Positions 52,501-59,000 of a DNA stretch of 64,000 nt are shown piece after piece (position 1 is the first letter of the stretch; every line of letters starts with the position of its first letter). The stretch comes from Hoplostethus atlanticus (taxonomy: Eukaryota; Chordata; Actinopteri; Trachichthyiformes; Trachichthyidae), in contig JAXDDX010000001.1 of the NCBI GenBank assembly GCA_034670405.1, positions 3,012,501-3,076,500 on the forward strand. Reading direction: 5' to 3'. The position numbers and the translations under genes were made by a program. The notes beneath the pieces are model-generated. The model made no database searches. It was given only the letters and a program-made list of their open reading frames with translations, and was not told where the DNA came from.

Positions 52501-53683
52501 TACTACACTGAATTTAATCAGTGTGTTTGCTGACAAATACAGAAAGCTCTCATGGCCCGTGGAACAGTAAAAGGCATGCAGAACGCTCAGGTACACTTCA
52601 CTTCGTTATAGTGAACCTATGTTGAACGTATTCCTCTCAGTGGTGGAAATATAATTAATGGACTGTGAGAAAACAAATGAAAAACTCATGCTGTTTGCAA
52701 TACTGCTGTATGGGAAACTATCACTGCACACACACACAACAAAGAGAGCAAACAAAGGGACAAGGAGAGCACTGCATGCAAAATGCTTAAATCCACTTCA
52801 ATTCACACGCAGAAGCGCAAAACATACTAAGCAAAACTAACTAACAAAGCCAAAATAGGATAAAATAAAACCTTAATGCACAACAAAAAAACTGCTTGCA
52901 CAACCTCTGCAGTCAATTCACACTGACTTGGCACTTACATCCTTCCAGAACTTTAGTGTTCCCCCAAGAATCAGCAAAAAAAAGAATTGTGACAGTAAAG
53001 AGAACCAGACATTAGTGGTGAAAAATATCTTCCCGCATTATTTCTGCTTCAAGCAAGGTTACGACAAGGCCAGTTTCCAGTCCTGGGACGCCAGCCTCCG
53101 ATGGTAAATGACTCCAACATTACTCATTGGTCAGCGGCTCCAAACACACAACATGCAGAGGATCTAATACCACAATGACTTAAGGCTCTGGGCCTGAAAG
53201 TAAATCTGGCACACTCTTTCCTTTTCCATATCAGTCAAAGTATAGGGAACATTAGGTCAACCAGTGTTTGCTTTATTGAACCAAAGTAACTGCTGCAAAA
53301 GTTTTGTTCCAATTTGAAATATCCACCATCTGAAAAAACAGGACACTGACTCTTACAAAATAACAGCAAAATAAATAACTAAATTAAAGAGTTGTAGGTA
53401 AGTTAAGCCTTGAATTGACAGAATTACAACACAGACTGGATATTGAACATAATTATATGCTTTCAAAATGGATATAAATAGCATTTTGGTGTAGAACCCT
53501 TATATTAATAGTATTTTTTATATAATTATGATCTAACATCCACAGTATTTGAATTCCCTGGGACTTGAATGTGTTGTGAGTGTGATGTGCTGCCTTACGG
53601 TCTAGGGGGACCTCCAGTGCATTGGTGAGATGCCCCAGGAACAACACCAGCAGCACTGCACCCATCCTCCTCCTCTCCATCAT
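33476..53683 (-). CDS. nrcam: Neuronal cell adhesion molecule NrCAM, whole coding span, 30 coding segments
   Basis: L1-family cell-surface adhesion molecule. In vertebrates NrCAM binds axonal ligands (contactins, neurofascin, L1 relatives) and anchors to ankyrin at nodes of Ranvier and axon initial segments. Joined minus-strand exons give: signal peptide (about 1-22), Ig1-Ig6 (about 33-623, all twelve Ig cysteines present), a Thr/Pro linker (624-633), FnIII-1 to FnIII-5 (634-1153), one membrane helix (about 1166-1188) and a cytoplasmic tail with FIGQY. The juxtamembrane stretch [20 protein letters not shown] and the C-terminal SFV separate it from neurofascin (SLA end), L1 and CHL1. All introns are GT-AG, and nearly all interrupt at phase 1, as usual for Ig/FnIII genes. 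The total is 1305 codons plus stop if one extra base in exon 24 is discounted; as written, that exon is frameshifted. I cannot say whether this is the nrcama or nrcamb paralogue. Confidence 0.95.
33723..36248. other. Last intron of nrcam
   Basis: AT-rich intron of about 2.5 kb. No extra tail exon is recognisable. No large repeat identified. Confidence 0.7.
36249..36327 (-). CDS. nrcam: nrcam coding exon 29: proximal cytoplasmic tail
   Basis: 79 nt, phase 1 to 2. [26 protein letters not shown](S). Acidic juxtamembrane tail as in mammals (KEKEDAHADPEIQPMKEDDG-like); a cysteine replaces the glycine before TFGEY. Acceptor TCTCCAG, donor GTGAGAG. Confidence 0.95.
36389..36430. repeat. (TG)n microsatellite
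   Basis: Pure TG run of about 40 bp; another at about 36816-36850. Confidence 0.97.
36446..36758. mobile_element. hAT-like MITE (TAGGGTTAGACCAATATAT type)
   Basis: The left end tagggttagaccaatatatt gg and the right end cc..tcagtcgcaccctag share an 11-bp inverted terminus (TAGGGT..GAC). The interior has ttgccgatagatattggc, atatcagccagtcaattt and ggtattggtatcagcc, the pattern of an abundant fish nonautonomous element. I see no clear 8-bp target duplication. Confidence 0.7.
37076..37207 (-). CDS. nrcam: nrcam coding exon 28: transmembrane exon
   Basis: 132 nt, phase 1 to 1. [20 protein letters not shown], then [20 protein letters not shown] and GKYP. One hydrophobic helix with a basic stop-transfer. 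The [20 protein letters not shown] stretch is identical to mammalian NrCAM and is the strongest single assignment. Acceptor TGGCCAG, donor GTGAGTATG. Confidence 0.97.
37926..37953. repeat. (CCAGG)5 tandem repeat
   Basis: Five head-to-tail aggcc/ccagg units in the intron just downstream of the exon 27 donor. Confidence 0.9.
37984..38145 (-). CDS. nrcam: nrcam coding exon 27: second half of FnIII-5
   Basis: 162 nt, phase 1 to 1. [40 protein letters not shown], ending ELLVTVP. EEW.KE.VNGS conserved with one sequon. Acceptor CCGCAG, donor GTGAGG. A five-copy CCAGG tandem lies about 30 bp into the next intron. Confidence 0.93.
38894..39013 (-). CDS. nrcam: nrcam coding exon 26: first half of FnIII-5
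   Basis: 120 nt, phase 1 to 1. [48 protein letters not shown]...YVEY matches the NrCAM FnIII-5. Acceptor GTGCTCAG, donor GTAAGCC. FnIII-5 is itself an optional domain in mammalian NrCAM, encoded by this exon pair. Confidence 0.93.
39362..39421 (-). CDS. nrcam: nrcam candidate coding exon 25: 60-nt cassette between FnIII-4 and FnIII-5
   Basis: Open 60-nt segment between a good acceptor (CTTTACCCTTCTCCGTG...TTTACAG) and a weaker donor (GTACAG). Phase 1 to 1, encoding a His/Pro-rich [20 protein letters not shown]. Mammalian NrCAM also varies between FnIII-4 and FnIII-5, but I see no residue match. The total codon count is an integer with or without it, so frame gives no proof. Confidence 0.42.
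40515..40692 (-). CDS. nrcam: nrcam coding exon 24: second half of FnIII-4, with one extra base (frameshift)
   Basis: Opens in frame as [20 protein letters not shown] and continues through [15 protein letters not shown] to ISQEA. The family then expects VT(T/I)xDE. The sequence has one extra base (plus-strand A at about 40534), so the read frame becomes CHHHG and stops at TGA 40519-40517. Without that base the exon is 177 nt, phase 1 to 1, ends VTIMDE and matches the phase of the next exon. Splice sites are intact (CTATAG, GTAAGT). Sequencing/assembly error, an indel allele or true loss of function are all possible; an error is the simplest reading because every other exon is intact. Confidence 0.9.
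41184..41306 (-). CDS. nrcam: nrcam coding exon 23: first half of FnIII-4
   Basis: 123 nt, phase 1 to 1. [49 protein letters not shown]...NG.LT.Y.L.YQ matches L1-family FnIII-4. Acceptor TCTGCAG, donor GTGAGC. Confidence 0.93.
41511..41715 (-). CDS. nrcam: nrcam coding exon 22: second half of FnIII-3
   Basis: 205 nt, phase 0 to 1. [53 protein letters not shown], ending ETTEG. Mammalian NrCAM has a furin-type RNRR in the C-C' loop; here that loop reads HKHNPHH, with no multibasic site. Acceptor CTACTAG, donor GTGGGA. Confidence 0.93.
41809..41924 (-). CDS. nrcam: nrcam coding exon 21: first half of FnIII-3
   Basis: 116 nt, phase 1 to 0. [44 protein letters not shown]...NS.LAEV.W and RGHL.GY are family hallmarks. 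Acceptor CCATAG, donor GTATGATG. Confidence 0.93.
42096..42321 (-). CDS. nrcam: nrcam coding exon 20: second half of FnIII-2
   Basis: 226 nt, phase 0 to 1. [40 protein letters not shown], ending [19 protein letters not shown] and SGTPTFVPY are strongly conserved across L1-family proteins. Acceptor TCTCCAG, donor GTGAGTT. Confidence 0.95.
42557..42627 (-). CDS. nrcam: nrcam coding exon 19: first half of FnIII-2
   Basis: 71 nt, phase 1 to 0. [24 protein letters not shown]. Short exon with the conserved NP..V.G.G....NL.I.W pattern. Acceptor TTCGTAG, donor GTGAGAAAG. Confidence 0.92.
42914..43111 (-). CDS. nrcam: nrcam coding exon 18: second half of FnIII-1
   Basis: 198 nt, phase 1 to 1. [40 protein letters not shown], ending KVYRTNPA. 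Contains the LSPYV.YSFRV..LN..G core of the family. Acceptor TGTGCAG, donor GTAGAAG. Confidence 0.93.
43670..43771 (-). CDS. nrcam: nrcam coding exon 17: first half of FnIII-1
   Basis: 102 nt, phase 1 to 1. [34 protein letters not shown]. The PP..L.L and W.PG.D.NS motifs mark an L1-family FnIII-1. Acceptor CCCCCAG, donor GTACGT. Confidence 0.93.
44556..44585 (-). CDS. nrcam: nrcam coding exon 16: 30-nt Thr/Pro linker exon
   Basis: Encodes [10 protein letters not shown] between Ig6 and FnIII-1. Bounded by CTGGCAG and GTAAAC, phase 1 to 1, so skippable. Mammalian NrCAM has APTPTPAPVYD at the same place, encoded by an optional exon. The composition suits an O-glycosylated hinge (inference). Confidence 0.82.
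44947..45071 (-). CDS. nrcam: nrcam coding exon 15: second half of Ig6
   Basis: 125 nt, phase 2 to 1. [41 protein letters not shown]. Second Ig6 cysteine and an NTT sequon conserved in NrCAM. Acceptor TTTATAG, donor GTATGTAC. Confidence 0.93.
45366..45513 (-). CDS. nrcam: nrcam coding exon 14: first half of Ig6
   Basis: 148 nt, phase 1 to 2. [40 protein letters not shown], ending [10 protein letters not shown]. Acceptor CGTCAG. The donor is GTTGGT, weaker than the other donors of this gene, but phase and protein continuity into the next exon support it. Confidence 0.9.
45757..45917 (-). CDS. nrcam: nrcam coding exon 13: second half of Ig5
   Basis: 161 nt, phase 2 to 1. [37 protein letters not shown], ending VRLEVK. 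Second Ig5 cysteine and one NGT sequon. Acceptor GTCCCAG, donor GTGAGAG. Confidence 0.94.
46037..46148 (-). CDS. nrcam: nrcam coding exon 12: first half of Ig5
   Basis: 112 nt, phase 1 to 2. [36 protein letters not shown]. Follows the mammalian exon closely. Acceptor TCTTCAG, donor GTGAGTT. Confidence 0.92.
46252..46395 (-). CDS. nrcam: nrcam coding exon 11: second half of Ig4
   Basis: 144 nt, phase 1 to 1. [19 protein letters not shown] to [11 protein letters not shown], second cysteine in [12 protein letters not shown]. Acceptor AACAG, donor GTAAGTTC. The 585-bp intron before it is filled by two SINE-like elements. Confidence 0.93.
46481..46636 (-). mobile_element. tRNA-derived SINE-like element, minus orientation
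   Basis: The minus strand reads ggcaggatcacctagtggtt agtgagg (A-box region, plus 46606-46617) and cccgggttcgatctg (B-box, plus 46568-46578), with A-to-B spacing similar to RNA polymerase III tRNA promoters. The body after the B-box has no tRNA fold, so this is a SINE rather than a tRNA gene. Confidence 0.65.
46682..46911 (+). mobile_element. tRNA-derived SINE, plus orientation
   Basis: A-box region tggttgctcagtcagctaag gcgc (46692-46715), B-box region gtcgtgggtgtgaatctggg (from 46731), then the conserved 3' body ggacctttgttgcatgtcat tccc and ctgtctttctctacagtgtc and the tail gaataaaacaacaac. This layout matches abundant fish SINEs (family name not asserted). The B-box area is internally duplicated (gtgggtgtgaatctgg twice). 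Confidence 0.8.
46981..47115 (-). CDS. nrcam: nrcam coding exon 10: first half of Ig4
   Basis: 135 nt, phase 1 to 1. [20 protein letters not shown], then [20 protein letters not shown]. The PYW start and CRANG.PKP.I.W pattern are typical of L1-family Ig4. Acceptor TTTTCAG, donor GTGAGTGC. Confidence 0.92.
47218..47252. repeat. (GA)n microsatellite in an nrcam intron
   Basis: CT-rich in the transcript sense. Confidence 0.95.
47320..47504 (-). CDS. nrcam: nrcam coding exon 9: second half of Ig3
   Basis: 185 nt, phase 2 to 1. [20 protein letters not shown] to [11 protein letters not shown]. Core tryptophan, sequon NVS and the second cysteine (DYRCTARN) are present. Acceptor GAATGCAG, donor GTCTGT (a weaker but valid GT). 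Confidence 0.93.
47657..47768 (-). CDS. nrcam: nrcam coding exon 8: first half of Ig3
   Basis: 112 nt, phase 1 to 2. Encodes [16 protein letters not shown] and then [14 protein letters not shown] with the first Ig3 cysteine. The acceptor (TAACTGCAG) sits directly behind a UG repeat on the transcribed strand. Donor GTAAGTG. Confidence 0.92.
48854..48910 (-). CDS. nrcam: nrcam coding exon 7: 57-nt Ig2-Ig3 linker cassette
   Basis: Encodes 19 residues, [19 protein letters not shown], between TTTCAG and GTGAGT, phase 1 to 1. It aligns with the 19-residue optional exon of mammalian NrCAM (VDELNDTIAANLSDTEFY-like), keeping both Asn-x-Thr positions. The matching phase makes it skippable. Too short to show as an ORF. 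Known as an alternative exon in mammals; its use here is inferred. Confidence 0.88.
49330..49520. repeat. Two (CA)n microsatellites next to the exon 6 donor
   Basis: CA at about 49330-49394 and 49478-49520. Both are UG repeats in the nrcam transcript and lie just downstream of the exon 6 splice donor (49533-49532). Confidence 0.97.
49534..49704 (-). CDS. nrcam: nrcam coding exon 6: second half of Ig2
   Basis: 171 nt, phase 1 to 1. [20 protein letters not shown]... ends [15 protein letters not shown]. Second Ig2 cysteine in DYICYARF. The donor GTAAGTGTC is followed within about 11 nt by a long UG repeat on the transcribed strand. Confidence 0.94.
49818..50230 (+). repeat. Dispersed repeat, copy B
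   Basis: Aligns with 16285-16640: gtagcctctatctc, cacatttcccataa, gaggatgttgctacttg, caatccagcagat, gaggccggtagaggctg, ggtcttgtttacggtaat, atgtctcaaaata. It lies in the intron between coding exons 5 and 6 of nrcam. Confidence 0.8.
50399..50521 (-). CDS. nrcam: nrcam coding exon 5: first half of Ig2
   Basis: 123 nt, phase 1 to 1. Encodes [17 protein letters not shown] then [21 protein letters not shown], with the first Ig2 cysteine and the core tryptophan. The [16 protein letters not shown] motif is highly diagnostic for NrCAM and neurofascin. Acceptor AATCCAG, donor GTAAGC. Confidence 0.94.
51589..51782 (-). CDS. nrcam: nrcam coding exon 4: second half of Ig1
   Basis: 194 nt, phase 2 to phase 1. 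Begins [16 protein letters not shown] and ends NNIVIRQS. It carries the Ig1 core tryptophan and the second cysteine in [15 protein letters not shown]-glycosylation sequon NGT is present. Acceptor TCTTCAG, donor GTAAGG. Confidence 0.94.
52281..52386 (-). CDS. nrcam: nrcam coding exon 3: first half of Ig1
   Basis: Phase 1 in, phase 2 out (106 nt). Encodes [18 protein letters not shown]... and ends KGKPHPS. It contains the first Ig1 cysteine (IIIHCEAKG). Acceptor CTTTAG and donor GTAGGA are both visible. Near-identical to mammalian NrCAM over this stretch. Confidence 0.93.
52939..52950 (-). CDS. nrcam: nrcam coding exon 2: 12-nt microexon
   Basis: TTCTGGAAGGAT on the minus strand, bounded by AG and GTAAGTGCC, with a T-rich tract upstream. 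It is phase 1 to phase 1, so it can be included or skipped without frame change: VPLD-LLEG-LPQPPT when included, VPLD-LPQPPT when skipped. Mammalian NrCAM has a six-residue optional exon (KLLEDL-like) at exactly this place. The residue match LLE and the position support it; transcript proof is lacking. Confidence 0.72.
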
Positions 53684-53772
53684 TGGTGTGACGCGTCGGC
53701 CTGCCCTCAAACACAGAGAAGTCCTGCCTCTCTCTTCAATCACACTGTCTGAGGACACGTGCACATTCACAA
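53599..53772 (-). CDS. nrcam: nrcam coding exon 1: 5'UTR end, start codon and signal peptide
   Basis: The ATG is at 53683-53681. A second in-frame ATG follows at once and a third at codon 7. The coding part is 85 nt and gives a basic start (MMERRR), a hydrophobic core ([15 protein letters not shown]) and then LEVPLD, the conserved mature N-terminus of NrCAM. Donor is GTAAGG. The most likely acceptor is just above 53772, behind a long CT tract and GTGTGTGTAG; an alternative AG lies at 53749-53750. An acceptor here means at least one noncoding 5' exon lies further upstream. Confidence 0.88.
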
Positions 53773-53782
53773 CTACACACAC

Positions 53783-53783
<1 letters not shown>

Positions 53784-53819
<36 letters not shown>

Positions 53820-53984
53820 TGGGGGACAGAAATAGGAACATAGATTATTGGGTTGAGTAGCATATCCAGTTACCACGGCTATCAATCATAACACTGAGTT
53901 TGTTACATTCTGTATTCATCAGCTGGTGAAGGAGAGAGTAAGAGGGACTTGACAAGAGGGAGTTCAATGACAATTCACAGCAGA

Positions 53985-54032
<48 letters not shown>
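53784..54032. repeat. Two (GA)n tracts upstream of coding exon 1
   Basis: GA runs at about 53784-53819 and 53988-54032. In the transcript sense these are CT tracts; the nearer one forms the polypyrimidine tract of the exon 1 acceptor. Confidence 0.95.
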
Positions 54033-54036
<4 letters not shown>

Positions 54037-56047
54037 AGATGGCCCTGGCCATGGATCAATGCTAGTTGCCATGCAGTGCAGTTCGCTGGAAGCTATCTTT
54101 TTGATCTAGTGCGCTCCGATGGGGACTGACGCAGCCCACATGGGCTCATTTAGCTCAGCTAATCACTGCCATGGCCACGGTGCCATTAGGCTTCTCTGCC
54201 ATTTCGATCACATCAGCCCACAGATGACATGTCAAGGGACAGGACAAGGGGACACTCACTTTTCCTTCCATTTCTCTCTCAGTTTTCTCTATTTGTCTAG
54301 CTGACTGACAGGCCGAGCAGCGGACTGATCTGAAATGAAGTCACATTCTGAACGGGGTGTCATTCGTTCATATCAGTATTGGGACACATCAAGTGTGATT
54401 GGTCAGATTGGTCTGATGCTGCCAGCTCAGGAATCAATGTCCATTGGGGACACACAGTACAAGTTCATCAGGGTGTTCAAGTTCAAGCAAGGTGACTGGT
54501 TTGCGCTTGATGCAAGTTCATTGTTGATTGATTAACTGTAAATTAAGTTTTATTGTTATTCAAGTTCATCTAATTATGCCGCTATCACATCGCCATTGAT
54601 AAACTATAGGTGGTGGCTGGACTATGGAGAGATTGAAAAGTGAAAAATAAAGTGAATCAAACACATCATGTTTGAAGTGTTTCCCTTGTTGCCGGGCAGC
54701 TCAATATGGCCATCATGTCTTTATCCAGCCAGAGGCAATTATTTTTTGAAACAAAGGTAGAAAGGCCTGATAGGACAAAACACAACTGTCCAAAATGATA
54801 AACCTCAGCATTATCAAAACCAGAGTGTGACCAAAGCTTCAGCGGCGTAACAAGTCAATATGACTTTGCTCAAGTGAGACTGCATTTATTCATTTTCAGC
54901 TGCACAATTCAGCACAGCAACAAAGACACCAACATGATCATTTTAATTCATTTAAAATAATTAAATATTATTTTTTGTATGAATCTGCACGCATCTCTCA
55001 AAAAAAAAAGTCAAAAAAAAATTGAGCATAGAAGCCATTTTCTGTCTTTTCAGAATTGAGGTATGACCTGTTTTTATCCTGCTCTCATGTCTTTCCTGAG
55101 GCTTCCACTGGCACACTATTAAAATGTCACGGCTTAATTTGGAGCCTGGGCAGACTAATTTGCTGTGTTATCTAAAAAGCACACCATCAAATGTGTGATT
55201 TTAATGCATATTATTGGATGAAAGAATCAAATGGAGCCCATTAAGAATGGAGCTATACATGTACCCTTCCATCCCTGTGGGGTGGAGGATGGGGTGGAGG
55301 AGCTGAGTCTGGGACCCTAGGCTAGGCAGGCAGCGAGGCAGTCAGGCCCCAGTCCTCCTTTGGGAACTGATGTATTTGTTAGCGCTGCCTGCCGGCCGTG
55401 GTTCAGTGCCGGCCCCAGGAGCCTGTGTCTGGTAGCAGGAGAAGAGACCGGGGCTAATGTCTGCTGCCCCTGGCTTAAACTACACCTCTCCAGGGAAAGC
55501 CTGTATTACTCGCCTGCGGCAGCCAATCACGCCGCAGTATACATCATCAGGCAGCTCCGTCTCGGGGTTTGACACAAAAAGATCCAAGGGGGAAATTTCA
55601 TCGAGCTCATTTTCAGATTGCAGGGATGCCGAACCTGCACTGAGCAGAAAACCTGCAACAGACTCTCGGCATCACTTTTTATTTTCAACTTGCTAGGTGG
55701 TAGAAATTCACAGTTCATGACCATTAGTAAGTATTGTCATTATTTCTCTGTGCCAAATTAAAATTATAAATTAAAAAAAGGTTCTTAATGCCGAGACCGC
55801 TGCTCTTTAAAACCATAAATGCTTTTAAATGATTTAAAGCCATAAAATGTAGCATGAACTTGGCAATGTACAGTATGGGGCGGAGTGGAAAAGAGGACAG
55901 CGTGTGACAGCAACATAATAAATGTGTTAATTATATATTTTATGGTCAATCCCTGAAAGCCTGGTGATTCTTATCTGGAAGGGAGCCAGGGCTTCATCCA
56001 GGATTCATTTCCCAATTTAATGAGGTGTAGCAGCTCAGCTCCAGCTG

Positions 56048-56091
<44 letters not shown>

Positions 56092-59000
56092 GAATATGTG
56101 CATGCATATACGTGCAACGAGGTGTGAGCTGCAATGTGGGGCCGGCCCGCCACGCCCCTCTCACAGTAGGACCACGGTGGAAACCCCTGAGGCTCTCAAG
56201 AGGAGGGACCAAACACCATGACCTGGGGCTATACTGACATCCTCCACGGCCTCCGCCAACCAACCAATGTAAAAAAAAAAATGTTATAGACTTTATCCTA
56301 TGTAGAAGGAGTGGTTGGGTATTTGTGCATCACTTTCTGAAACCTTAATCACACTCTCCACTTAGAAGATGTGGCGTCAGGTAAAGGCTTGTGCAAGGTA
56401 CATCGTAAACCTCAGCTTTCCAGGCTAATGCGATCAATTACCTTAAAAGGAGGGACTATGGTTTAAAGGCACTTTGTCATATGAACACACAATTCATACA
56501 TGGAAAATGTAACCAGTACACATCCACCACTAACTAAGCCTGCGCATCTTGTGCTGACAGAACCCGGGGACGCCAAAGTCAATAAAGCTCAATTCACCGC
56601 AGACTGCTGAGGCTGAGGTAAAAACACGGTATTGTCTGGAGTGCCGTGTCAAAAGCTGTCAGACGGATGATAAAATTCGAATAGGAAATGGTCTCTTTGA
56701 AGCGACGCGACAGGCTGGTAAGGACACTATACCTGCAAAAATGTTCAGCTATTCTTCACAATACATGACACACAGGCAGAAGCGATCATAACTAGACTAT
56801 GCTCTGAACACTGTATGCACTAAAATGGCGTTAAGATCATAGCTACAATAGTTACTAAATGACAAGGCATCTCATGATCATAACCGGCGTCGTACTTCAA
56901 TGCTGCTGCACAGCCTAACCAGTCGTGTTTCCTCAGTGTAAAATTAATGACAGCAAAGTGCAAGGCCGCAATGGTAATTACTGTCCACGGCTATATAAGA
57001 CCACCTTGTACTCGGGACATGCTTTTCTCTCTCTGTTCATTTTGTCTGGGGAGAAAACACTCGGCCCTTGTGTAAAAACCTGCATTGAGCTGTCTGGCCT
57101 CGCATTCAGCCGGCCTCTTCAATTACCCCATTGTCATTTTCCTCATGGCCAGCTACTTCACCATCCCAAAACTAATTGGTTTTGTGCACATGTCGGAGGC
57201 ACTGCGCATAGCAGGGCACACACGCACACACACATAAGCGCAGATACATTCACACACGCTGGCTGCAGAACGTGAGGGTCAGGACATGTCTCGGCGGCAC
57301 AGATGGAGCTGACAGGGGCACGAGGACTGAGAATTGAACTACACCGTTGTGCAAATGAAAAGGACTCAGTAGGGAAAAGGGCTCAATGGAATCTGACTTA
57401 CAGCAGCAGATAATACCGCACCATACGCATTATGCTAACTGCTAGATATGATATTGCCATTGTGTGCTCCAAACAATAGTGATGCAATACTGTAACACTA
57501 ACTAAATCAGCGCTACTGCATCAGTGCTGTGCAGTTTTAATGTCTATGATGAAAGACAACCCTGTCTTTCACGCCAAGCACCCTAATTAACTCTCATAAT
57601 CAGTGCTATTGATGGCTCATGCAATCAGGGCTATGTGAGCCTCAGTGCGGGCTTAATGGAACAGCAGGGATCCCCTGCAGATGACTGAATGTGAGGGTAT
57701 AATGATGAGAATGGCTCTACACTCAGGAAGGTAGTGATGAGAAAACGGATACGGTTGGGAGAGCTTCTTTTTTGAGACTGCTGGGCGCTCCCACTGCAGC
57801 TCAGGATGTGACTTCATGGTATTCATGCCCAGGGCTGTGTGTGCCGATGTGCCATTAGATCTCTCCAGGGTTGGTTGATTGAGAGGACTCTTCTCTGCAC
57901 AGTGAGCCTGAGAAGGAACAGTGAGACTGCCCCTTCTTGTCTTACCAAAGCTCGGAAAGTGAACATATGATCACTGAATATGATCACTCCGTTAAACACG
58001 GCAAAGCCTTTTGACGAAAGCAGGAAAAGAACACATTTAGCAGCTGGTCTTAATTGTTTTGGTTTGAAGAGCCGTGGATTCAAAGCTAATGCGGTGGATG
58101 GGCATTAGCAGTGATATGAATTATAGCGGTGTGTGATGTATTCATTTGGACTGATATGTCTCACAGGGCTCTTATCTGTGGCTGCCGGATCACAATGGAA
58201 ATTCCACCGGCCGGCTTCAGCATAGTTTTCCCAAAATCTTCCCATTTGCTTTTTCATTCTCAGCTTTTATAATTGGGGGGAGGTATGTCCTGTTGCTCAG
58301 TCTCAACTGATTTTGCTGTGTAAGCATCCGATCCCCATCATTTCCCAATCTGCCTTTTCACACTCCCTCACCTCATAGTAACTAATAGTGTCTTAGGGGT
58401 AGGATTCTCCATTTTCTATACATCGGATGACTGGATCCTCCCCCTCCTATTGATTTATCTTCTAACTCCAGCGCTAACGAACGGCCAGTGCTAACGTGAC
58501 GTGTCCGGCATGTTTGGTCCTCTTCTCTTCACAGAGCGCCGCACATTAGCATTCGCTAAGCTTCCGTTCTCTCCACGCAGCAAAGCACTCTGGGATTCGC
58601 TCTCTGTCCCCTTCCGCCAAAATGCTAATCAGTGCCGGTGGCGGCGCTTCTGAGACCGGCTCCTCTTTAGCATTCAGACGGGAGCAACGCCGCTAAATGG
58701 GATGGAGGTGTTAAGGAGGAAATCCCTGTCTGTTCAACCTGAATGGAACAGGATGACGTGTTGCTTTCATGTTATCACCGCAGACCAGCTCAATACGATA
58801 CAATAATGGTGTTAGTTATTGAGGCTTCTTGTCATTGGGGTGGGCGTATCAAGTCCTCTCTTTCTTCTCAGGATAATTGCTGGTGTCAAATTGCGGGTCT
58901 CTGCGTCTCTACTGCTTCACCATACCACACCGCTGTACATCATTAGTTAATAAAGTGGCCATGACAGATAGGTTGCAAAAGTTAAGTCCCCAAAGTGCAT

